A stretch of DNA of 21,917 nucleotides from JANWHF01 sp036276235 (GCA_036276235.1 DATBDZ010000083.1:1-21917); one strand, 5' to 3'. Positions 7,613 through 15,199 are shown, counted from the stretch's first letter. Numbers and translations: made by a program. Notes: generated from the letters alone by a model not told the origin.

Positions 7613-9598
7613 CTACATCCACAGCTTGAGCTTGAGGAAATCGATCAGGCGGTGCGTCCAGATCCAGGCGAGGGTCCGCTTCTCGACGTCCACGCGGGCT
7701 TCGCCGGACATACCCGGGCGCCAGGTGGCGGAGACTGGGCCAGTGACCCGGCCATAGACCGTAAACACATTGGCCCCTTCCTTGGGTTCGCCGACCGGAA
7801 TGATGCGATCGACGACAAAGTCATATTTGTCGTCCGGCAGCGCGTGAGTGGCCAACCGTCCGTGCTGGCCTACCTTCAGATCGTGAATGTCACGGTCTTC
7901 CACGGCCAACTCAGCGCGGAGATTGGAAGGATCGCCGATCTCCATGAGCATATCGCCGAGCTTCACGGGAGCATTGAGTTTGTCTTCGAGGTCGCCCTTG
8001 AGAATCCATCCGTCGATCGGTGCGCGTATCGTGGCCTTTTCGATCTCATTGGCCCAGTAATTGACTTCGGCTTCGGCTTTCTTCTGCTCGTCGCGGGCGA
8101 GCAGCGCTTGCGCCATGAGCTCCTGACCGTTCGGCGAGAAAGTCGCTTGGGCGGCCTTACTCTCGGCCTCGTGCATGGATTTTAGAGCTTGTGCCTTGGC
8201 CGAAAGGAGCCTCAGCTGCGCGTCTTTCGTGTCCAACTGAACCAGCACGTCTCCGGCCTTCACCTTGTCGCCCGGCTTGATGGGGCGGGTGTAGCTGACG
8301 CCATCATGGGTCTCGGTGACCATCATCACGGAGGCAATTTTGGCTTCCAGCGGCGCGACCACCGAGTTGTTCCTGATGACGGCAAATTCGAATGGCGGCG
8401 AGATGTGATAGGTCGGACGAATGACAAAAAGGGCGGTGATCGCGCCGACGATCGCCAGTGTGATCACCTTGGCAAGCGTGTGCTGCCTGCCCACGAGCAT
8501 CTTGGTTGTTTCGCGGGTGCTGATGCCGGCTTTCGTGATGAGCCAGCGGTCGTTGGCATGGCGATCAAAAAGTTGCGGCGCCAAAAGATCGACGGCGACG
8601 CCCAGGCCGCGGCCCATGTGCGGGCTGATCTGCTGGCCCTGAACGAATTCCAGAGTGACCACGCCGACAATGTCGGTCTGCCGGCGAAGGGGGATCGAGA
8701 TCACGCTGTGCCCGCCCTGCGCGCGTGAGAGCGCGGCGGCGGCTCGGGTGACGTTATCACTGCTCTGGCCATTGGGCACGTACTGAACGACCTGTTCCTG
8801 ATCGACGCATTCTTCCATCACGCGTTCGAGCTGGACGATCAGTTCCTGCTTCTTGTCGAATTCTTCCGTGTGCGAAAGCGCCTTCACCTTGACGGTATTT
8901 CCCTTGACCCATCCGAGCGAAACGCGAGTGGCTCCGGCCCGGGTCGCCAGCTCGTTGCACATTCCCATCGCCGATGCCTGGAACCCTTCGCCGATCGCGA
9001 CGGCGCTGGCCAGTTGCATGGCGTGCTGATGGCTTTCGGCCACAAGCCGCGCCTGCTCGGCGGTGCGGCGCAGCGTGAACATCTCGAAGTAGCCGGCCAC
9101 AAGCTGCATCGATTGCAGCCGCTGGCGGGCGCGCTCCAGATTCAGGCAGCGCGTGATGACCGCGGAAACCGCGACCGAGCTGCCATCGGTTCGCAGGAGC
9201 GTGATCAGGCAGAATTGGGCTTCGGAGCCGTCGTTGGGCGTGCTGACTTCGATTGCGCCATCCTTACCCTGATCGACGCAGGGGCGGACCAGCTCCTGGA
9301 ATGCCGCGAGGGCCGCGGAGCGCGTGTCGGCATCGCTGTTATCCGGGCGGATGTGGGCGATGGGGCGCAGGCTGAAGGTCTGGCCTTGCTCCTGGGCGGC
9401 TTCGATGAGAAAGCCTGCCGCCTCGGTGCCGGCGACCATGATCGCCTGCGTGGTCAGCAGATCATTGACGAATGCCGGGAGATTGTCGGCATCCAGGAGC
9501 CGCTGCACCAGTTGCGAGCGTGCTCCGCCCGAACCGGGTGTGCCTCTCTGCTGCGTACTTGAATCCGGGGAAGTCCCTTCGACTACGCCTGACGCCAC
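7613..9598 (-). CDS. GAF-domain membrane-anchored HlyD-family adaptor
   Basis: The 661-residue protein combines an N-terminal cytoplasmic part with a periplasmic adaptor. Residues 30-160 form a first sensor-like region. Residues 195-345 look like a GAF domain (ending SVISIPLRRQTDIVGVVTLEF), which usually binds small ligands or mediates dimerisation. One membrane helix follows at about 374-394. Residues 405-655 are an HlyD/RND-adaptor half: lipoyl-like strands (VVAPLEAKIASVM, KPGDKVKAGDVLVQLD), an alpha-helical hairpin around 458-520, the returning lipoyl half (ATIRAPIDGWILKGDL) and a beta-barrel. The GTG start at 9598 is preceded by GAAGG (9605-9609) at good spacing, which supports it; the next Met is at residue 54. 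The combination suggests an export adaptor whose cytoplasmic side senses a signal or partner. It sits between the soluble adaptor and the M50 fusion genes. Confidence 0.87.
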   Translation of the reverse strand: MASGVVEGTSPDSSTQQRGTPGSGGARSQLVQRLLDADNLPAFVNDLLTTQAIMVAGTEAAGFLIEAAQEQGQTFSLRPIAHIRPDNSDADTRSAALAAFQELVRPCVDQGKDGAIEVSTPNDGSEAQFCLITLLRTDGSSVAVSAVITRCLNLERARQRLQSMQLVAGYFEMFTLRRTAEQARLVAESHQHAMQLASAVAIGEGFQASAMGMCNELATRAGATRVSLGWVKGNTVKVKALSHTEEFDKKQELIVQLERVMEECVDQEQVVQYVPNGQSSDNVTRAAAALSRAQGGHSVISIPLRRQTDIVGVVTLEFVQGQQISPHMGRGLGVAVDLLAPQLFDRHANDRWLITKAGISTRETTKMLVGRQHTLAKVITLAIVGAITALFVIRPTYHISPPFEFAVIRNNSVVAPLEAKIASVMMVTETHDGVSYTRPIKPGDKVKAGDVLVQLDTKDAQLRLLSAKAQALKSMHEAESKAAQATFSPNGQELMAQALLARDEQKKAEAEVNYWANEIEKATIRAPIDGWILKGDLEDKLNAPVKLGDMLMEIGDPSNLRAELAVEDRDIHDLKVGQHGRLATHALPDDKYDFVVDRIIPVGEPKEGANVFTVYGRVTGPVSATWRPGMSGEARVDVEKRTLAWIWTHRLIDFLKLKLWM

Positions 9599-9686
9599 AA
9601 TGCACCTTCGCTTTCGCTCGCTTGTCTAAATATGACTGATCACGACCGCGCCGAACGGTTCTTATTCCGACAAACGCGCCAATTTA

Positions 9687-10583
9687 CTACTTATCGCCCG
9701 TCCGAGCCATATTGTCGCTGACTCTCACCAGCACTACGTGGCCGGAGCGCATATGGTCAGGGTTTTCCAACTGCAGACGGATGTGCTGCTGCTGGGTGGC
9801 AGGGTCTGCCGTGGGCTTGAAGAAAACGATTTCCGCCGTCATCGGCTTGGCGGATGTATCGTCGTAGCGAACCTGAAGTTTCTGATTCAGCTTGAGAGCG
9901 TCGGCAATCTTGATCGGGAGATCGATCTCGATAAAGAGCGGCTCGTTGTTGACCATCTCAATGGCCGGCGTGCGCGGGTCATTAGAAGTCAGCTCCCCTT
10001 CGTGAACATTGATCGCCTGGATGATGCCGTCGGTGGTGGCAAAGAGCTTCTTCTGTTCGATCTTGGCATTCTCTTCGGCAAGCTCAAAATTGCTCTTCTC
10101 GTTCTGTTCGACGGCGAGCTTCTGACGCGCTTCTGAGATGGCTTTGTCCAGCTCGGCCTGTCTCACCTCAGTTTCAGTCGCCCCAAAATACATGCTCTTG
10201 CCAATCTTGGTCTGCTTGTCAAAGGCGGCCTTCTTAATGCCCAGCTCAAATTCCTTTTCATCGAGCTCGGCCTGAGCCGCAACAATTTGCAGCTTCGAAT
10301 TTGCTTCGATCTTGATGCCCTTGGCATGCTCCACTTCCACCCGATCATCCTGCTCAGCCAGAAGCGTGCCCTTCTTGACAAAGTCCCCTTCCTTCACGTG
10401 TACCTTCATCACCACGCCGGGGACATTGAAGTTGAGCCCGCGCTGCTCAGACGGCTTGGTAAAACCACGGTAGATGCCCGCGGAGGGATCGACCGCCTGG
10501 GCGGGTGCCGGTTGGCTGCCCAAAGCGACGAGGCCACCGAACGCTACGGCCGCCAAAAGGCGGAGTGACGCGATATGAGACAT
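9687..10583 (-). CDS. Secreted HlyD/RND-type periplasmic adaptor
   Basis: The 298-residue protein starts with a signal peptide (positive N-terminus, hydrophobic core LLAAVAFGGLVALG, likely cleavage after AQA at about residue 30). Next come a lipoyl half-motif (VPGVVMKVHVKEGDFVKKG, about 53-72), a long charged helical hairpin (about 85-195, rich in Ala/Glu/Lys), the second lipoyl half (TTDGIIQAINVHEGEL) and a beta-barrel-like end. This is the layout of membrane fusion proteins that bridge inner-membrane exporters to outer-membrane channels. No inner-membrane transporter of the RND or ABC type is encoded beside it; its neighbours are the other two HlyD-containing proteins. It is the first gene of the minus-strand run, and AGGA at 10591-10594 lies 7 bases before its ATG. 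Confidence 0.88.
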   Translation of the reverse strand: MSHIASLRLLAAVAFGGLVALGSQPAPAQAVDPSAGIYRGFTKPSEQRGLNFNVPGVVMKVHVKEGDFVKKGTLLAEQDDRVEVEHAKGIKIEANSKLQIVAAQAELDEKEFELGIKKAAFDKQTKIGKSMYFGATETEVRQAELDKAISEARQKLAVEQNEKSNFELAEENAKIEQKKLFATTDGIIQAINVHEGELTSNDPRTPAIEMVNNEPLFIEIDLPIKIADALKLNQKLQVRYDDTSAKPMTAEIVFFKPTADPATQQQHIRLQLENPDHMRSGHVVLVRVSDNMARTGDK

Positions 10584-10590
10584 GAATTAG

Positions 10591-10594
10591 TCCT
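10591..10594 (-). promoter_or_regulatory. Ribosome binding site of the first export-cluster gene
   Basis: AGGA on the minus strand, 7 bases before the ATG at 10583, within GAGAAGGCAGGA. It supports the chosen start of the periplasmic adaptor. The rest of the 152-bp gap (10584-10735) should hold the promoter of the minus-strand run, but I found no convincing -35/-10 pair there. Confidence 0.55.
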
Positions 10595-10735
10595 GCCTTC
10601 TCGTGTGTCCAACAGTACAATACACCGTAATTCGCCCCGTGGCGTTACGAGTCTGGTTACCGGAATCAATATCGTCAAGCTGACGTTGAATTTACGCCTT
10701 TGGCACCCCAGCGGTTCACCGGTTTCCGCCGAGGC

Positions 10736-11116
10736 TTAGCCATATCCTAATTCGTCCAAATCCTTTTCGTTCAACCCGAAATGGTGTCCGATCTCATGGA
10801 GAACGGTTATTCGGACCTGCCGAATCAGGTCTTGCTCGTTATTGCTCGATCGCTCGATATCCTCCTGAAACACGTAAATAACGTCCGGTAAACGCCCGGA
10901 ATCTTCCACGCTCCGCCGAGTGAGCGGGCGGCCATGATACAAACCCAATAACAGTTCGTCGCGTCGCAAACCCATTTTTTGGCGCTGGGCCGCCGACGCG
11001 CGATCCCGAATCTCGATCGGCACTTCGTCCAGAATTGCAGCAAACTGCGGCGGCAGCTCCGCCACGGCCTGCTCCACCAGCTCCCCAAACCGCAATTTGC
11101 TGACAGGATAAGCCAT
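10736..11116 (-). CDS. Minimal zincin-type metalloprotease-like protein
   Basis: The protein has 126 residues from the ATG at 11116, or 133 if the in-frame TTG at 11137 is used; I prefer the ATG. It contains a single zinc-binding motif HEIGHHFGL near the C-terminus, followed by the conserved tail KDLDELGYG. This matches the small 'zincin-like metallopeptidase' family (formerly DUF1025, Pfam Zincin_1) of cytosolic proteins of about 110-135 residues found in many bacteria. The middle PDVIYVFQEDIER is also typical. The biological substrate of the family is unknown. It is on the same strand as the export cluster and 152 bp upstream of it, so it could share a transcript, but the gap makes an independent unit more likely. 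It is divergent from the next plus-strand gene. Confidence 0.85.
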   Translation of the reverse strand: MAYPVSKLRFGELVEQAVAELPPQFAAILDEVPIEIRDRASAAQRQKMGLRRDELLLGLYHGRPLTRRSVEDSGRLPDVIYVFQEDIERSSNNEQDLIRQVRITVLHEIGHHFGLNEKDLDELGYG

Positions 11117-11184
11117 CGATACGATCCCGAGCGACAATACTAGGCGTCGAGCTCGCCGGGCAAGCGAGTTCTCATGGTTCTCTT

Positions 11185-11206
11185 AGTTTAGTCGCCTCGC
11201 TAAACT
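11185..11206. promoter_or_regulatory. Inverted repeat in the divergent intergenic region, possible operator
   Basis: AGTTTAG (11185-11191) and CTAAACT (11200-11206) are perfect 7-bp arms around an 8-base spacer, in a 113-bp divergent gap. The right arm includes TAAACT, which could serve as a -10 element for the plus-strand gene at 11230. The spacing fits a dimeric regulator site, but the arms are short and the idea is untested. Confidence 0.3.
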
Positions 11207-11229
11207 GGCGGACACCAACCGGCAGAACC

Positions 11230-11562
11230 ATGGACAATATTCCGCCACAGCCCGATCCTTCGCCGCTCGATTACCAATCGCCGCAGGGTGTTGCTGGGTC
11301 CGGCTCTCGGCGCCTCTTTAAAATGGGTGCGGCTGCCGGCGTTTGTGTTTCGGCTGTCGCCTATCTTGGCTTCTGGAACGCGACGTTTAAGACCGGCACC
11401 GTCCTTCCCTTCGTAATTGTTGTCAGCCTGAAGATTCTGGCATTCGTCGTCTTGCAGTTTGTTAAGCGATGGCGAAGCTTTGGCGTGGGAGTGCTGGTTT
11501 CCATGCCGCTCGTCGCCCTGATCTTCTTTGGCATCTGTACAGTGATGCTCGTCGTGCGATAA
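11230..11562 (+). CDS. Small membrane protein with PPLEY-like N-terminus (copy 1)
   Basis: This 110-residue protein has a soluble Pro-rich N-terminus (QPDPSPLDYQSP) and three hydrophobic helices (about 33-52, 57-78 and 84-109). No catalytic motif is visible. The N-terminal pattern recurs in the small membrane proteins at 13100 (PPPLEYATP) and 13448 (PPPLRLEY), although the membrane parts differ in sequence. The stop codon is only 19 bp before the radical SAM start, so the two genes are probably co-transcribed. The function is unknown; a shared N-terminal targeting or interaction tag is possible. Confidence 0.75.
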   Translation: MDNIPPQPDPSPLDYQSPQGVAGSGSRRLFKMGAAAGVCVSAVAYLGFWNATFKTGTVLPFVIVVSLKILAFVVLQFVKRWRSFGVGVLVSMPLVALIFFGICTVMLVVR

Positions 11563-11581
11563 TTCTTCTGCCGCGGGAGTT

Positions 11582-13000
11582 ATGCCCGACCGCCCCTACC
11601 TTTTCTACGAGCTGACCAACAGCCTCTGCTCCACCTGCCTGCAAAAGGTCGAGGCGAAGGTTGTCATTCAGAACGATCGCGTCTATCTCCACAAATGGTG
11701 CCCGCAACATCATTTTCAGAAGGTGCTGATCTCGACGGACGCCGAGTATTACAAACTATCGCGGCAGACGCTCAAGCCGGGGCAGATGCCAAAACATTTT
11801 AACACGCCGATCCGGTACGGCTGCCCGTTTGATTGCGGCCTCTGTCCCGATCACGAGCAGCATAGCTGCCTCACGCTTGTTGAGGTGACCGATCAGTGCA
11901 ATCTCACCTGTCCGATCTGCTATTCCGAATCATCCCCCCTGCGGCTGTCGCATCGCTCGATGGAGCAGATCGAATTCATGCTCGATGCCGTCGTGAAAAA
12001 TGAAGGCGAGCCGGATGTCGTGCAGATCAGCGGCGGGGAGCCGACGATCCATCCGGAATTTTTCGCGATCCTCGACGCCGCCAAGGCGCGCCCGATCAAG
12101 CATCTGATGGTCAACACCAATGGCATCAAGATCGCGCAAGATGCCGAGTTCGCCCGGCGGCTCAAGGATTACATGCCGCGCTTCGAGATCTATCTGCAAT
12201 TCGATTCATTGCAGACCAAGCCGCTGCTCGAACTGCGCGGCACGGATCTGACAAATGTCCGCAAGCGCGCCCTCGAACGCCTCAATGAGCACAACATCTC
12301 GACGACGCTCGTCGTCACGCTGAAGAAGGGCCTCAACGATAATGAGATCGGCGAGATCATCGATTTCGCGCTCAAGCAAAGATGCGTGCGCGGCGTAACA
12401 TTTCAGCCGATCCAATCCGCCGGCCGGCTGGAGGCCTTCAACCCTGCGACCGACCGCCTGACGCTCGGCGACGTCCGCCAGCAGATCCTCGCACAGTCGC
12501 CGGTCTTTAAGCCGTCCGATGTGATTCCCGTTCCGTGCCATCCTGATTGCCTGGCGATGGCGTATGCCCTCAAGCTCGATGGGCAGGTCATTCCCCTCAC
12601 CGGCATGATCGATCCCAAAGTCCTGCTGCACGGCGAAGGGAACACGATCATGTACGAGCAAAACAGCCAAATCCGCGGCGAGCTTTTCCGCCTCTTCTCA
12701 ACAGCCGCCTCCCCTTCGTCATCGGCGACTTCGCTCAAGCAGCTTTTATGCTGCCTGCCGATGATCGAAGCGCCGGCGTCAGTCACCTACGACAACATCT
12801 TCCGCATCATCATCATGCAGTTCCTCGATCCGTATAACTTCGACGTGCGATCGGTGAAGAAGAGCTGCGTTCACATCGTGCATCCGGATGGCCGCATCAT
12901 TCCGTTTGATACATTCAACATGTTCTATCGCGATAGGAAGGAAGTGCTGCTGACGGAGTTGCGCGTGCGCGGAGCACCCGTTGAAGCGGCACGTGCGTAA
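11582..13000 (+). CDS. Radical SAM enzyme resembling the MJ0619 / tetraether synthase group
   Basis: The 472-residue protein carries the radical SAM cluster motif CNLTCPIC (Cys106, 110, 113) and QISGGEPTIHPEF downstream. It has extra cysteines typical of multi-cluster members: a CSTC pair (16, 19) with Cys40 in WCPQHH, which looks rubredoxin-like, and GCPFDCGLCPDHEQHSC (81, 85, 88, 96) just before the core. This arrangement resembles archaeal MJ0619 and the tetraether lipid synthase Tes, which joins lipid tails by C-C coupling of methyl ends; Tes is reported to have bacterial homologues. The C-terminal part has further Cys (IPVPCHPDC, KKSCVHIVHPDGR) and ends with FDTFNMFYRD. Length is close to MJ0619 (about 500). 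Function in this organism is inferred; another substrate with an unactivated carbon is possible. GGGAG lies unusually close to the ATG. It follows the small membrane protein by 19 bp. Confidence 0.85.
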   Translation: MPDRPYLFYELTNSLCSTCLQKVEAKVVIQNDRVYLHKWCPQHHFQKVLISTDAEYYKLSRQTLKPGQMPKHFNTPIRYGCPFDCGLCPDHEQHSCLTLVEVTDQCNLTCPICYSESSPLRLSHRSMEQIEFMLDAVVKNEGEPDVVQISGGEPTIHPEFFAILDAAKARPIKHLMVNTNGIKIAQDAEFARRLKDYMPRFEIYLQFDSLQTKPLLELRGTDLTNVRKRALERLNEHNISTTLVVTLKKGLNDNEIGEIIDFALKQRCVRGVTFQPIQSAGRLEAFNPATDRLTLGDVRQQILAQSPVFKPSDVIPVPCHPDCLAMAYALKLDGQVIPLTGMIDPKVLLHGEGNTIMYEQNSQIRGELFRLFSTAASPSSSATSLKQLLCCLPMIEAPASVTYDNIFRIIIMQFLDPYNFDVRSVKKSCVHIVHPDGRIIPFDTFNMFYRDRKEVLLTELRVRGAPVEAARA

Positions 13001-13010
13001 TACTGTAAGT

Positions 13011-13033
13011 CGCACGGGCGGCCCGCCCGTGCG
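13011..13033. repeat. GC-rich palindrome downstream of the radical SAM gene (1)
   Basis: CGCACGGGCG and CGCCCGTGCG are 10-base arms nearly abutting, 10 bp after the radical SAM stop codon. A related palindrome follows at 13071. Together they resemble dispersed REP-type elements. Such a hairpin could end or protect the upstream message, but no T-run follows. Confidence 0.7.
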
Positions 13034-13070
13034 TGCGATGCGCCGCACCATTGAGCATGCTCCCAAAAAC

Positions 13071-13089
13071 CACGGGCGAGTCGCCCGTG
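13071..13089. repeat. GC-rich palindrome downstream of the radical SAM gene (2)
   Basis: CACGGGCGA and TCGCCCGTG are 9-base arms around one central base. It shares the CACGGGCG core with the palindrome at 13011-13033, and lies 10 bp before the next start codon, so it may hide that gene's ribosome binding region. Confidence 0.7.
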
Positions 13090-13099
13090 CCACGACGTG

Positions 13100-13432
13100 A
13101 TGAGTGATGACGAACCAAACAAACCTCCGCCGCTCGAGTACGCCACCCCGCGCGATTTGCCGCAAGAAGGCTGGACGACGCCGCGAATCTTCGCGGGGAT
13201 ATTCGGCGCCTTACCCGGCGGCTTGATTCTGGGGCTTGTCGCCGGTGGCTTCGCCTGCTGGCTGATGGCATGGATGCGAAGCGCGACGGTGATGTTGGCG
13301 ACGGTACTGATGGTCGCCGTTTGGCTTGGGTCGCTTGCCTATCGAACCAAAGTTGTCGCGCGTCTCTTTTTCCTCGGCGCGACAATCGGTGCGTTGATGG
13401 TCTGCCTGCTCATCGGAATCTGCGGGAGATAA
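13100..13432 (+). CDS. Small membrane protein with PPLEY-like N-terminus (copy 2)
   Basis: The protein has 110 residues from the ATG at 13100 (a GTG at 13097 directly precedes it). A soluble N-terminus with KPPPLEYATPRDLPQEGW is followed by a Gly-rich hydrophobic helix (about 31-55), a second at about 59-77 and a third near the C-terminus. No enzyme motif is visible. It belongs with the proteins at 11230 and 13448 by its Pro-rich start followed by membrane helices. It lies 15 bp from the next gene, which is of the same type, so the two look like an operon. The function is unknown. Confidence 0.72.
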   Translation: MSDDEPNKPPPLEYATPRDLPQEGWTTPRIFAGIFGALPGGLILGLVAGGFACWLMAWMRSATVMLATVLMVAVWLGSLAYRTKVVARLFFLGATIGALMVCLLIGICGR

Positions 13433-13447
13433 CCTAAGATTGGCACG

Positions 13448-13849
13448 ATGGGGCATAAGGATTCGACTAGCGAGCAGCCCGGCGATCTCACGGACCCGCC
13501 GCCGCTCCGGCTTGAATACGGACATGCCGAGCCTTTCTTCGAGAAAGGCACAACGGCCGCCGGGTGGGTGTTTCTCGGGTTCATCATTGCGGTCCTGCCC
13601 GTGCTCATCATTGGCGTGAACCTCTACGACATAAATACAGGTTTATTTTCGGCGGAACTCGGATACCGGCACCCGCGCTGGCACAACTGGTGGGGCCTTG
13701 CGTTTTTCTGGATATTACTTCCGATCGCGGCCTTGGCCGCCTATCGGTCGCGCTCCATACGGCGACCAGCGCGTTTTGTCCTCCTCGGATTGGCTATCGG
13801 TTTTGCGGCCAGCGGGTTGCTCGAAGGACTTTGCTTTGCAGCCAAGTGA
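13448..13849 (+). CDS. Small membrane protein with PPLEY-like N-terminus (copy 3)
   Basis: This 133-residue protein has a polar N-terminus containing DPPPLRLEYGHAEP, then three hydrophobic helices (about 39-57, 81-98 and 107-127) separated by a Trp/His-rich loop (RHPRWHNWWG). No known domain is recognised. Its position 15 bp after a protein of the same layout suggests tandem duplication followed by strong divergence of the membrane part. The function is unknown. Confidence 0.72.
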   Translation: MGHKDSTSEQPGDLTDPPPLRLEYGHAEPFFEKGTTAAGWVFLGFIIAVLPVLIIGVNLYDINTGLFSAELGYRHPRWHNWWGLAFFWILLPIAALAAYRSRSIRRPARFVLLGLAIGFAASGLLEGLCFAAK

Positions 13850-13967
13850 TCGTTTTGGAAGGTAAGAAGATTTTCAGTCCCAACCGCTTCAATACGCCAC
13901 GCCACGAGCAACGCTGCCCGATTTGCGCGCTGATGGGAATCACTTGGCGGTTGCAGCGGCAGGATTC

Positions 13968-13999
13968 TTGCTGATTTACGATCAACACTATTGTATGAT
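13968..13999 (+). promoter_or_regulatory. Possible promoter of the nucleotidyltransferase-HD gene
   Basis: In the 240-bp gap before the gene at 14090, the AT-rich segment TTGCTG...TATTGTATGAT offers TTGCTG (13968-13973) and a -10-like TATTGT (13989-13994) or TATGAT (13994-13999). The spacings, 15 or 20 bases, are not ideal. It is the only AT-rich promoter-like stretch in the gap; the rest shows nothing I can name. Confidence 0.25.
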
Positions 14000-14089
14000 T
14001 TACCCGTCGCCCCGCACTTCGCGGCCGACTGAAACCTTTTTACGCCCACCGCCGCATCATGGGCTTTATAACCGCGGCGAGACAAGGAT

Positions 14090-15199
14090 ATGGCTGATGC
14101 ACGAATTCGCAGGCAGATCGCGCTGCTGGCAGCGCGGCTGATGTATGACCGCCAGGAATCAGAATACTTCACCGCCAAACGCAAGGCGGCACGCCAACTC
14201 GGCGTCGAATACCGCTTCCGCCCCAAGGACCTCCCCTCCAATCGCGAAATCCGCGACCAGATACAGGGACTTGCCAATCTCTACGAAGGGGAAAAACGAA
14301 CCGAAAATCTCAAATGCATGCGCCTCGAAGCTCTTCGCATAATGCGGCTATTAGCCGTCTTCCGTCCCAAGCTCATCGGCAGCGTTCTCACCGGATACAT
14401 TCGACAGGGATCGGATATCGATATTCATGTCTTCACCGATCATGTCTCATCGCTTACCTCCGTGCTCGATGAGAACAATCAGCGATACACGATCCAGCGC
14501 AAGCGCGTCGTCAAGCAAAACGACGAGCGCATCTTCACGCACATCCACATTCAGGATCGCAGCAACTTTGAGCTGACCGTCTACGACGAGAACAAGAGCA
14601 ACTACGCATTCAAAAGCTCGATCACTGGAAAGGCGATCGAGCGCGCCACGATTCCCGAACTCGAAGAGCTATTGCGCCAGGAATATCCGGGCGTCGAACT
14701 CGATTCGGAAGTCGAGCGGCTTGAAGATCACATCGATCGCTTCGATTTATATCGCCTGCTGCTGGAGCCGCTGGCGGAGGTGAAGCAAAACGCCGCGTAT
14801 CACCCCGAGGGGGATGCGCTCTATCACAGTTTGCAAGTCTTCGAGCTCGCCCGCGATCGGCGGCCATGGGACGAAGAATTCATCACCGCCGCTTTGCTGC
14901 ACGACGTCGGCAAGGCGATTGATCCTGCGGATCATGTGGCCGCCGGCTTAAGCGCGCTGGAAGGCGCGATCACCGATCGCACGCAATTCCTGATCGCGCA
15001 TCATATGGACGCCCACGCCCATCGCGACGGCTCCCTCGGCCACCGCGCGCGGCTGCGCTTGCAGGAGTCGGACGACTTTGAAGATTTGATGCTTTTGCAG
15101 GAGCTTGATCGCGCCGGAAGACGCCGCGGGGTCGAGGTGTGCACGATCGCAGAAGCGATCCAGTACATTCGATCGATGGAGCAGGAGCCGTATTGGTGA
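14090..15199 (+). CDS. Nucleotidyltransferase-HD domain fusion protein
   Basis: The 369-residue protein joins a Pol-beta-type nucleotidyltransferase domain to an HD phosphohydrolase domain. The first has the GS...DxD signature: Gly97-Ser98 in LIGSVLTGYIRQGSDIDIHVF-like sequence, with Asp109 and Asp111 as metal ligands. The HD part has His246 (YHSLQ), LLHDVGKAID with His271-Asp272, and AHHMDAH (His304-305), a complete metal-binding set. This combination occurs in tRNA nucleotidyltransferases, but the RNA-binding helices expected of those enzymes are not obvious, so a different nucleotide or RNA substrate is possible. The N-terminal 90 residues are charged and helical. Gene start: AAGG lies very close to the ATG, and the frame has no better alternative. 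It is flanked by a 240-bp gap and faces the convergent SDR gene. Confidence 0.83.
   Translation: MADARIRRQIALLAARLMYDRQESEYFTAKRKAARQLGVEYRFRPKDLPSNREIRDQIQGLANLYEGEKRTENLKCMRLEALRIMRLLAVFRPKLIGSVLTGYIRQGSDIDIHVFTDHVSSLTSVLDENNQRYTIQRKRVVKQNDERIFTHIHIQDRSNFELTVYDENKSNYAFKSSITGKAIERATIPELEELLRQEYPGVELDSEVERLEDHIDRFDLYRLLLEPLAEVKQNAAYHPEGDALYHSLQVFELARDRRPWDEEFITAALLHDVGKAIDPADHVAAGLSALEGAITDRTQFLIAHHMDAHAHRDGSLGHRARLRLQESDDFEDLMLLQELDRAGRRRGVEVCTIAEAIQYIRSMEQEPYW

Noticed and set aside
6845..8185. 446-codon plus-strand frame across the M50 and GAF-HlyD genes
   Set aside because: It runs through the repetitive intergenic linker and is antisense to two clear genes; its translation is Arg/His-rich without family resemblance.
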